A DNA stretch of 11,453 bases from Roseiarcus sp035308145 (lineage in GTDB: Bacteria; Pseudomonadota; Alphaproteobacteria; Rhizobiales; Beijerinckiaceae), in NCBI GenBank assembly GCA_035308145.1, contig DATGHD010000084.1, positions 1-11,453 of the forward strand, given 5' to 3'. This document shows, piece by piece, positions 5,942-11,453 of this stretch. The notes below the pieces were generated by a model. The model worked only from the letters and a program-made list of their open reading frames with translations. It was not told where the DNA came from and did not search any database. The position numbers were made by a program, and so were the translations under genes. Within the stretch, counting starts at the first letter, position 1; every line of letters starts with the position of its first letter.

Positions 5942-6817
5942 ATGTCTCATCCGAACGCGGCGGCTTCCGGCGTCTTCAAGGTCGGCGGCGACATTTCAGT
6001 TCATCGTCTTGGCTTTGGCGCGATGCGGGTCACCGGCCGCGGCATCTGGGACGAGCCGGCGGACCGCGCCGAGGCTTTGCGAACGCTGAAGCGCCTGCCC
6101 GAACTTGGCGTCAACTTCATCGACACCGCCGATTCCTATGGGCCGGACGTCTCGGAGAAGCTCATCCGCGAGGCGCTGCATCCCTATAAAGGCCTTCTCA
6201 TCGCGACCAAGGGCGGCCTGACGCGGCCGGGTCCCGATCGCTGGATTCCGAACGGCAGGCCCGACTATCTTGTCGCGCAAGCGCGCAAGAGCCTGGCGAA
6301 GCTCGGCGTTCAAAGGATCGACCTCTGGCAATTGCACCGCATCGATTCCAATGTCCCGCGCGACGAGCAATTCGCCGCGATCAAGTCGCTCCTCGACGAG
6401 GGCGTCATCCGCCACGCGGGTTTGAGCGAAGTCTCGGTCGAAGAGATCGAGGCGGCGGCGAAAGTCTTCAAAGTGGCGACGGTGCAGAACCGCTACAATC
6501 TCGCCGACCGCGCCAGCGAAGCCGTGCTCGACCATTGCGAGAAACACGGCATCGGTTTCATTCCCTGGTATCCTCTGGCCGCCGGCGATCTCGCCAAGCC
6601 GGGCTCGCTGCTCGATACGGTCGCCCATCGCCACAAGGCGACGCCCAGTCAGATCGCCCTCGCCTGGGTCCTGAAACGCAGCCCCGTGATGCTGCCGATA
6701 CCCGGCACGTCAAAGATCGCGCATCTCGAGGAGAATGTCGCGGCGGCGGAGATTACGCTGACGGACGAAGAATTTGCCTCGCTCGATCGCGGGGGGAGAA
6801 AACGGAGCGCGGCGTGA
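5942..6817 (+). CDS. Aldo/keto reductase
   Basis: 291-residue NADPH-dependent oxidoreductase with a TIM-barrel fold. The catalytic tetrad is visible as D61 and Y66 (FIDTADSYGP), K90 (ATKGG) and H132 (WQLHRID). The C-terminal cofactor region is GTSKIAHLEENVAAAEITLT (255-274). The overall pattern is close to the YdbC/pyridoxal-4-dehydrogenase-like reductases, but the substrate cannot be read from sequence. ATG at 5942 follows AAGGA by about 10 nt. The gene is transcribed away from the DAHP synthase gene across a 121-154 bp spacer. No frameshift or missing residue is seen. Confidence 0.9.
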   Translation: MSHPNAAASGVFKVGGDISVHRLGFGAMRVTGRGIWDEPADRAEALRTLKRLPELGVNFIDTADSYGPDVSEKLIREALHPYKGLLIATKGGLTRPGPDRWIPNGRPDYLVAQARKSLAKLGVQRIDLWQLHRIDSNVPRDEQFAAIKSLLDEGVIRHAGLSEVSVEEIEAAAKVFKVATVQNRYNLADRASEAVLDHCEKHGIGFIPWYPLAAGDLAKPGSLLDTVAHRHKATPSQIALAWVLKRSPVMLPIPGTSKIAHLEENVAAAEITLTDEEFASLDRGGRKRSAA

Positions 6818-6850
6818 GCAAGAGTTCGGGGGACGAGCCGACCGACCGAC

Positions 6851-6887
6851 GCTATGCATGATGCTTCATAGCGCGCTATAGCGCGCT
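6851..6887. repeat. Two overlapping hairpins downstream of the aldo/keto reductase gene
   Basis: GCTATG (6851-6856) pairs with CATAGC (6867-6872) across a 10-nt loop. AGCGCGCTATAGCGCGCT (6870-6887) is a perfect 18-bp palindrome sharing three bases with it, so the two folds are mutually exclusive in RNA. It lies 34 nt after the reductase stop. There is no U-run, so it is either an imperfect terminator or a protein-binding dyad. Confidence 0.55.
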
Positions 6888-7002
6888 TCCCCCGGACGGC
6901 TGGCGCCGCGCCCGCGCCGACGCGTCGCGAGCCGCTGGTTGAGAAGGCAGGGGCTGCTCATCTGACGCCGTCCCTTAGCGGTGGCTGTCATTCCCGCGAA
7001 AG

Positions 7003-7623
7003 CTAACGCGCGCCGGCCTCGATTGAAGCGAGCAGCGCCCTGCTCGCGACCTTAAGAAGAGCGCAGACCGCTTCCTTTGACCGCCCGCCGGCGAGCGCCT
7101 TGTAGGTCGGATAGCTGGTCAGCGCGTAGATGAGATCGACGGCGCCGACGCGATCGATCGGCGTTTTAGCGCCCGCCCTGGGTAGCCGGTCGATCAACGC
7201 GCCGAGCGCCTTTCGCCGGCGTTCGTTCCGCTCCGTCACCGCCTGGGCGAATTCCGGATCGAGCGGCGCGACGTCATGGAGTCGTCCGACCGAAGGGTCG
7301 GCGCTCCAGAAGTCGCAAAAAATCTCGATGATTCGGTCGAGCCCGGTGCGCGGATCGCCAAGATTCAACGCGTCGAGGATGCCCCCGAGGCCGCCGAGGC
7401 GCGCGCGCTCATCGAACACCGCCTCCAGGAGGCCGCGCCGCGAGCCGAACTGCTTGTACACCGTTAGCCTGGTGACGCCCGCGGCCTTGGCGACCGCCTC
7501 CATCGACACAAGAGCGGCGTTTTCGGTCTCGCCGAGCAGGCGGCTCGCAGCGCTGAGGATACGGGCGCGTTTGGCGGCCGCGGCGGCGTCACGGCTCGGA
7601 CTGGAATAGGCGCGCGACGGCAT
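7003..7623 (-). CDS. TetR/AcrR-family transcriptional regulator
   Basis: 206 residues. The N-terminal TetR DNA-binding domain covers about 18-70, with the recognition helix-turn-helix in MEAVAKAAGVTRLTVYKQFG followed by SRRGLLEAVF, a classic pattern. The C-terminal half (about 75-206) is a helical ligand-binding and dimerisation region that gives no hint of its ligand. ATG at 7623 is supported by AGGGGG just upstream. It is divergent from a small membrane-protein gene, and the 61-bp spacer holds a TGGATAT-N17-ATATCCA dyad. The natural inference is that it represses both itself and that gene. Confidence 0.9.
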   Translation of the reverse strand: MPSRAYSSPSRDAAAAAKRARILSAASRLLGETENAALVSMEAVAKAAGVTRLTVYKQFGSRRGLLEAVFDERARLGGLGGILDALNLGDPRTGLDRIIEIFCDFWSADPSVGRLHDVAPLDPEFAQAVTERNERRRKALGALIDRLPRAGAKTPIDRVGAVDLIYALTSYPTYKALAGGRSKEAVCALLKVASRALLASIEAGAR

Positions 7624-7631
7624 CGGCCCCC

Positions 7632-7662
7632 TGGATATTTAGATAAACAGATCGTATATCCA
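7632..7662. promoter_or_regulatory. Probable TetR operator, TGGATAT-N17-ATATCCA
   Basis: TGGATAT (7632-7638) and ATATCCA (7656-7662) form a perfect 7-bp inverted repeat in the A/T-rich spacer between the divergent TetR and membrane-protein genes. It starts 8 nt from the regulator's start codon and ends 22 nt before the other gene's ATG. A/T-rich GTATAT at 7654-7659 may be a -10 region for the plus-strand gene, inside the dyad. Confidence 0.6.
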
Positions 7663-7684
7663 ATTACGGCCTCGGAGACCTATC

Positions 7685-8086
7685 ATGCAATATATTCTCG
7701 TCCTGTTTTTGTCGCTCCACGTGCTTGCCGCCGTCTTCTGGGCGGGGTCGACATTCACGGTTGGCATGGGCGGTTCAGGCGGCGAGCTCCTCTTCCGTCC
7801 GCAAATGGGCGCTGCGGCGCTCGCCGTCGCGACGGGCGCCTACCTTTGGCATGAGCTGCACGAAAGCGGGTTCGGAACTCCCGAGCAAGTGCTGATGCTC
7901 GGCGTCGTCTGCGCTCTGGTCGCCGCCGGCGTTCAAGGCGCAATGATCGGCCCGGCGGCTCGTCGCATCCGGCAAGGATCAGACGAGGTCGCCGACGAGC
8001 ACGCGAGGATTGCGACCGCGCAGCGCATCGCCTCCGGCCTTTTGGCGGTGACGCTCGTTTCCATGACCGTGTCGCGCTTCGTCTGA
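7685..8086 (+). CDS. Small four-helix membrane protein (unknown function)
   Basis: 133 residues with four predicted membrane segments at about 3-21, 38-55, 69-90 and 114-131. The first has the sequence LHVLAAVFWAGSTFTVG; a histidine and an aromatic-W-x-G pattern in the first helix is seen in CopD-like and DUF2269-like inner-membrane proteins, so a distant relation to these is possible. A charged loop (RRIRQGSDEVADEHAR) precedes the last helix. ATG at 7685 is preceded by GGAG six bases upstream. It is divergent from a TetR gene and probably under its control. No enzyme motif is seen, and the substrate or role is unknown. Confidence 0.75.
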   Translation: MQYILVLFLSLHVLAAVFWAGSTFTVGMGGSGGELLFRPQMGAAALAVATGAYLWHELHESGFGTPEQVLMLGVVCALVAAGVQGAMIGPAARRIRQGSDEVADEHARIATAQRIASGLLAVTLVSMTVSRFV

Positions 8087-8173
8087 GCGCCGCGGGCCGC
8101 AGTGGATCAAAGTCCGCGCTTCGCCTCGCTTGAGCGGCGCTCACTTCTGCCGCCTTTGGTCTTTTCTGCCGAC

Positions 8174-8201
8174 GGCGCGCCTCCTACGATACCGGCGCGC
8201 C
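8174..8201. repeat. Paired GGCGCGCC sites before the MFS gene
   Basis: The palindromic octamer GGCGCGCC occurs at 8174-8181 and again at 8194-8201, exactly 20 bp apart start to start. In DNA this could place two protein sites on one face of the helix. In RNA it makes an 8-bp stem with a 12-nt loop, ending 19 nt before the TTG start of the transporter gene. Confidence 0.5.
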
Positions 8202-8220
8202 ATCTCATCCGAATCATCCG

Positions 8221-9432
8221 TTGAAAACCTATTCCGCCATCGCCGCCCTGCTCGCCTCGGCCTTCCTTTTGATCGCCGGCAACGGGCTTGTCAGCGTGCT
8301 CACTTCGTTGCGCGCGAAAATCGAGGGTTTTCCGGAGCTGACGATCGGCCTCCTCGGCTCCGTCTATTTCGGCGGCATGCTCGCCGGAACGCTGGCGACG
8401 CCGTTCATCGTGAGGCGCGCCGGTCATATCCGCGCTTTCTCCGCCCTGGTCGCCGGCGCGGTCGTGACCGTCATCTTGTTGCCGGCGATCTTGACGCCTT
8501 TCGCTTGGCTGATTTTGCGCGGCGCGCTGGGCTTCGTGTTCGCTGGCCTCTACGCGGTCATCGAATCCTGGATCAATGCGAAGGCGACCAACGCCAACCG
8601 CGGCGCACTCTACGGCGTCTATCAAATCGTCGCTTTCGCCGCTTCGGCCGGCGGCCAATTGACGCTGACGCTTTCTACGCCAATTTCCTTCCTGGGCTTC
8701 ACTCTCGGCGGCGCCTTGCTCGCCCTGTCGACGATACCGCTCGCTCTGACCAACGCCGACGCGCCGGTCCCGCCGCGCATCGTGCGTCTACGAATCGCCT
8801 GGCTCATTCGTTTGTCGCCGGTCGGCGCCTTGGCGGCCTTCCTGGTCGGCGCGACCAATGGCGCCTATACGGCGCTTGGGCCGGTCTTTGCGCTTGGCGT
8901 CGGCCTGTCGCCGCAAACGGCGCCGTTGTTCACTAGCGCCGTGACTTTGGGCTCCGCGCTCGGCGTCTATCCCGCCGGCCGGCTTTCCGACGCCGTCGAC
9001 CGGCGCGCGATGATCGCGGTCCTCTCCGGCGTCGGCGCGTTGTTCGAGGTCGCGTTGTGGCTGTTCCGCGGCGGCGGCAGCGCCCTCATCGCCTTGGGCT
9101 TCGCGGTCGGCCTCACGACCTTCACGCTCTATACGCTGACGTCCTCGCACGCCAATGATCGCGCCAAAGCCCATGAGACCGTGCTGGTCTCGACAGGGCT
9201 TCTGTTTCTCTACTGCGCCGGGGCGATCGTTGCGCCGACGCTCGCCGCGACGCTGATGCGAATCTTTGGACCGGGCGCTCTCTACGCGCAGAACGCCACG
9301 GCGCATGCTGCGCTCGCCGTTTTCGCTCTGTCCCGGCTTGTAAGGCATTGGCGCCTGAAGCGCGCCCGGGAAGAGCGACCGGCTCCCACGCGCCTCGAGC
9401 GCCCCGCCGAGGCAGGCCCGGGCGCGCCCTAA
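8221..9432 (+). CDS. Major facilitator superfamily transporter
   Basis: 403 residues with about 12 hydrophobic helices in two six-helix halves, the MFS layout. The first helix is SAIAALLASAFLLIAGNGLV. After helix 2 comes the loop RRAGHIRAFS (about 62-71), the position of the MFS loop motif G-x-x-x-D-R-x-G-R-R; the equivalent loop in the second half is PAGRLSDAVDRRAMIA (about 250-265). This is an inner-membrane secondary transporter, but the substrate is unknown. The end, rich in Arg, Glu and Pro (from about 376), is a soluble tail. The start is TTG at 8221; no ATG or GTG lies nearby in frame and no clear Shine-Dalgarno precedes it, so the exact start is uncertain. It converges with fabI, with only 16 nt between stops. 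Confidence 0.88.
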   Translation: MKTYSAIAALLASAFLLIAGNGLVSVLTSLRAKIEGFPELTIGLLGSVYFGGMLAGTLATPFIVRRAGHIRAFSALVAGAVVTVILLPAILTPFAWLILRGALGFVFAGLYAVIESWINAKATNANRGALYGVYQIVAFAASAGGQLTLTLSTPISFLGFTLGGALLALSTIPLALTNADAPVPPRIVRLRIAWLIRLSPVGALAAFLVGATNGAYTALGPVFALGVGLSPQTAPLFTSAVTLGSALGVYPAGRLSDAVDRRAMIAVLSGVGALFEVALWLFRGGGSALIALGFAVGLTTFTLYTLTSSHANDRAKAHETVLVSTGLLFLYCAGAIVAPTLAATLMRIFGPGALYAQNATAHAALAVFALSRLVRHWRLKRAREERPAPTRLERPAEAGPGAP

Positions 9433-9448
9433 CAGCGCCTCTCGACGA

Positions 9449-10312
9449 TCAATCCTTGACCACGGATATATCCGGCGCCGCCGGATTCTTCATGCCGACG
9501 ATATGATAGCCCGCATCGACATGCAGGATCTCGCCGGTTACGCCGAGCGACATCGGCGACAAGAGATAGACCGCGCTCTGGCCGACTTCCTCGATCGTGA
9601 CGGTGCGACGGAGCGGCGAATTATATTCGTTCCATCGCAGGATGTAACGAAAATCGCCGATGCCCGAAGCGGCGAGAGTCTTGATCGGCCCCGCGGAAAT
9701 TGCGTTGACGCGGATCGCCTTTTCGCCGAGGTCGGCGGCGAGATAGCGTACGCTCGCCTCGAGCGCGGCCTTGGCGACGCCCATGACGTTGTAATGGGGC
9801 ATCCATTTCTCGGCGCCGTAATAGGTGAGGGTCAGCATCGCGCCGCCATTGGTCATCAGCTTTTCGGCGCGCTGCGCCAGCGCGGTGAACGAGTAGCAAG
9901 AGATGAGCAGCGACTTGGTGAAATTCTCCTCGGTCGTGTCGATGTAGCGGCCCGTCAACTGGTCCTTGTCCGAGAAGGCGATACAGTGAACCAGGAAGTC
10001 GAGACGGCCCCAAAGCTGCTCGGTGGCGGAGAAGACCGCGTTGACTGAGCCGGCGTCGGTCACGTCGCAATGGCCGACGACCTCGGCGCCGAGCTCCTGG
10101 GCCAGCGGACGAACCCGCTTCTCCAGCGCCTCGCCTTGGAACGTCAACGCGATGTCGGCGCCCGCCGCACGCGCCGCTTTGGCGATCCCATAGGCGATCG
10201 AACGGTTGTTGGCGACGCCCATGATCAGGCCACGTTTTCCCTTGAGCGCGCCGGCGCTGTTCAAATCTGCGCCCGCATCCGCCTGCGCCATTGAAAACCT
10301 CGCCAAATTCAT
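9449..10312 (-). CDS. fabI: Enoyl-[acyl-carrier-protein] reductase (NADH)
   Basis: 287-residue short-chain-dehydrogenase-fold enzyme that performs the last reduction of each fatty acid elongation cycle. N-terminal GKRGLIMGVANNRSIAYGIA (25-44) is the FabI nucleotide-binding loop. The active site Y164, Y174, K181 keeps the 10/7 spacing of E. coli FabI (Tyr146, Tyr156, Lys163), in YYGAEK then YNVMGVAK. SAGPIKTLAASGI (206-218) is the substrate-binding loop, the site of action of triclosan-type inhibitors. ATG at 10312 is chosen because GAGGGG stands five bases before it; the frame is open further up to 10432 but that stretch lacks FabI similarity. The preceding MAQAD (10291) is a possible internal start. 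All catalytic residues are present. Confidence 0.94.
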   Translation of the reverse strand: MNLARFSMAQADAGADLNSAGALKGKRGLIMGVANNRSIAYGIAKAARAAGADIALTFQGEALEKRVRPLAQELGAEVVGHCDVTDAGSVNAVFSATEQLWGRLDFLVHCIAFSDKDQLTGRYIDTTEENFTKSLLISCYSFTALAQRAEKLMTNGGAMLTLTYYGAEKWMPHYNVMGVAKAALEASVRYLAADLGEKAIRVNAISAGPIKTLAASGIGDFRYILRWNEYNSPLRRTVTIEEVGQSAVYLLSPMSLGVTGEILHVDAGYHIVGMKNPAAPDISVVKD

Positions 10313-10417
10313 GAGATCCCCTCGACGCCGCCCACCAATTGGGCACCAAAGCGCCATCCTTATAGCCGAGGCGCCTTCCTGGGAAGGGCGCAAGCGGCTG
10401 GTCCGCCTCACAAAAAA

Positions 10418-10469
10418 TGTGCGAAATTTCACATAGGAGCTTGGAGACAGATTTTCCTCAGTTTAGACT
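10418..10469. promoter_or_regulatory. Divergent fabI/sigma-factor control region (tentative)
   Basis: TGTGCGAAATTTCACA (10419-10434) is a near-palindrome: GAAATTTC flanked by TGTG and ACA with one odd base. It lies between the divergent fabI and sigma-factor genes. A possible plus-strand promoter is TTGGAG (10441-10446), 17 bp, TAGACT (10464-10469), feeding the sigma gene at 10502. I see no classical GGAAC..CGTT general-stress promoter. All of this is weak evidence. Confidence 0.3.
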
Positions 10470-10501
10470 TGTTAAGGATAATCCCGAAAATGGGACCCTG
10501 A

Positions 10502-11044
10502 ATGTCTCCGCTTGAACCGGTGGCTGAATGGCAGGAGGAGGCCCGCGCGCTGAGACGCTTCGGCATGGCTTTGGCGCGCGACAATCGCTGGCCCGCCGAC
10601 GAGCGGTCGACCGCGGCGCTGGTGGAAACGCTGATCAGCCGCGCCCTCGCCGCGCGCCATGTGGACGATGGACCGCGAGAGCTTGGACCGCGCTCGCGTC
10701 TGCTGGCGCTTTTCGTTCGCCTCCATCGTCGGCACATCCGACTCCGCCGCATCCAGGACGACGGCGACGAAGCGGGGGGAGAGCGCTTGCCCGCCGATCG
10801 CATGGCGGTTTCCGAATCCGCCGTTGAACGCGCCATACGGATAATGCCGTTCGAATTGCGCGAAGCGTTGCTTCTGGTCGCGTTGGAGCGGCTGTCGCAT
10901 GTCGAGGCGGCGGCGGCGCTCGAGATTCCGCTTGCTGCGCTGATCGAGCGCCTGGAGCGTGCGAGGACAATACTTGCCCAGCACATGACGCGGCCCAGTC
11001 CATTGCGATCTTCGGGCCCGCCGCACCTTCGCCTCGTTAAATGA
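10502..11044 (+). CDS. ECF-like RNA polymerase sigma factor
   Basis: 180 residues. The C-terminal region-4 helix-turn-helix is clear: MPFELREALLLVALERLSHVEAAA followed by LEIPLAALIERLERARTIL (115-158), the usual sigma-70 region 4 with the REALLLV and S-x-x-EAA pattern. Region 2 is much less clear: LLALFVRLHRRHIRL (67-81) may be its core, and the N-terminal part is poorly conserved. It would recruit RNA polymerase to a set of stress or envelope promoters. A TGA stop lies directly before the ATG, so this is the longest possible start; the ribosome site (GGGACC) is weak. The next gene overlaps by four bases and looks like its anti-sigma factor. It is divergent from fabI, with 189 nt between start codons. 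Confidence 0.82.
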   Translation: MSPLEPVAEWQEEARALRRFGMALARDNRWPADERSTAALVETLISRALAARHVDDGPRELGPRSRLLALFVRLHRRHIRLRRIQDDGDEAGGERLPADRMAVSESAVERAIRIMPFELREALLLVALERLSHVEAAAALEIPLAALIERLERARTILAQHMTRPSPLRSSGPPHLRLVK

Positions 11045-11453
11045 TGCAGCCGCGCGACGAGGCGATCGCAGACGCGCTGGCCTATGTGGACGACTGCCTG
11101 CCGCCCGATCGACGCGCCGACTTTGAGCGGCTGATGGCGGATGACCGCGAGATCGCCGAACGCGTCTCAGCCTGGCGCGCCCAGAACACGGCGATCCGCG
11201 CGGCCTTCGCCGACGGCCCTTCGCGACAGCCGCGCGTCGCCGGTCGAGAAGCCTTTCCGCGAACGTCGGATCCGGGACGAGCCGCGCGCTTTGTCGAAGA
11301 GTTGCGGCGCGGCGCCAGATCCGTGGAGCAAACGACGTTTGAGAAAGCGCCGGCCGCACGGGCTCAGCCCAAATACGGCGCGGCGATTCGCCGACGGCTT
11401 GCACGGACGATCGTCGCTCTCCTCGCCGCGTCTTTTCTTTGCGCGACCAGCGT
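11041..11453 (+). CDS. Membrane anti-sigma factor, RsiW-like (partial, 3' end off window)
   Basis: An open frame runs from ATG at 11041 to the window end (137 codons, no stop). The N-terminal part LAYVDDCLPPDRRADFERLM followed by ADDREIAERVSAWRAQNTAI (14-52) fits the alphaproteobacterial RsiW-like (COG5662) cytoplasmic anti-sigma domain, with its Y-V-D, E-R-V and W-R-A-Q-N residues. A linker rich in Arg and Pro follows, then a basic stretch (IRRRLART) before a hydrophobic run TIVALLAASFLCATS, the start of a membrane segment cut by the window edge. It overlaps the sigma gene stop as ATGA (11041-11044), so translation is probably coupled and the pair stoichiometric. A second in-frame ATG at 11044 is possible. 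The gene's extracytoplasmic domain cannot be seen. Confidence 0.78.
   Translation, partial: MMQPRDEAIADALAYVDDCLPPDRRADFERLMADDREIAERVSAWRAQNTAIRAAFADGPSRQPRVAGREAFPRTSDPGRAARFVEELRRGARSVEQTTFEKAPAARAQPKYGAAIRRRLARTIVALLAASFLCATS

Noticed and set aside
8130..8936. Plus-strand open frame overlapping the start of the MFS gene
   Set aside because: It is in another frame of a clear 12-helix transporter, and the product is an Arg-rich sequence with no domain.
10313..10432. Longer N-terminus for FabI
   Set aside because: The extension has no similarity to the family, and the strong GAGGGG before 10312 fits the shorter start.
10472..11404. Minus-strand open frame of about 310 codons opposite the sigma/anti-sigma genes
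   Set aside because: The plus-strand genes show region 4 and anti-sigma motifs, and the antisense product is low-complexity Arg/Ser/Ala-rich.
1..11453. CRISPR arrays, tRNA or rRNA genes, phage genes
   Set aside because: No regularly spaced repeats, cloverleaf sequences or structural phage genes were seen on either strand.

Overview
The window looks like chromosomal DNA from a GC-rich alphaproteobacterium. A member of the Hyphomicrobiales is likely, perhaps near Methylocystis, Methylosinus or Beijerinckiaceae. This is inferred from codon use, from the Rhizobiales-type L,D-transpeptidase, class II DAHP synthase and FabI, and from the sigma/RsiW-like anti-sigma pair; no 16S or other taxonomic marker is present.

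Layout. Positions 1-143 (minus) hold the 5' end of moaA. A hairpin terminator separates it from a secreted YkuD-type L,D-transpeptidase (227-805, minus). Positions 932-4277 form an accessory patch. It contains a short orphan reading frame, an IS481-type insertion sequence with an intact DD(35)E transposase (1092-2060, minus), two consecutive AbrB/MazE-type antitoxin genes (2234-2500 and 2570-2818, plus), a PIN-domain VapC-type toxin (2815-3222, plus), and a twice-frameshifted phospholipase-D-like gene of visibly lower GC (3249-4277, minus). Housekeeping and ordinary genes follow: class II DAHP synthase (4399-5787, minus), a divergent aldo/keto reductase (5942-6817, plus), a TetR regulator (7003-7623, minus) divergent from a small four-helix membrane protein (7685-8086, plus), an MFS transporter (8221-9432, plus), fabI (9449-10312, minus), and a divergent ECF-like sigma factor (10502-11044, plus) overlapping the start of its probable membrane anti-sigma factor (11041 to the window end).

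The most interesting part is 2178-3222. Both antitoxin genes carry the same operator, GTATTAC-N13-GTAATAC, ending exactly 10 nt before each ATG. Their first 42 residues are nearly identical (38/42), but their C-terminal toxin-binding halves are unrelated. Only the second antitoxin has a toxin. Directly after the first, in the same 4-nt stop/start overlap, there is a reading frame beginning L-T-F-I-E that resembles the M-T-F-V-D start of the downstream toxin and then stops after 19 codons. The simplest reading is two tandem vapBC-like modules that share an operator, the upstream one having lost its toxin. The orphan antitoxin could still repress the intact module.

Apart from moaA, the transposase and the toxin-antitoxin overlaps, gene functions are family-level calls made by eye. 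No searches were run.
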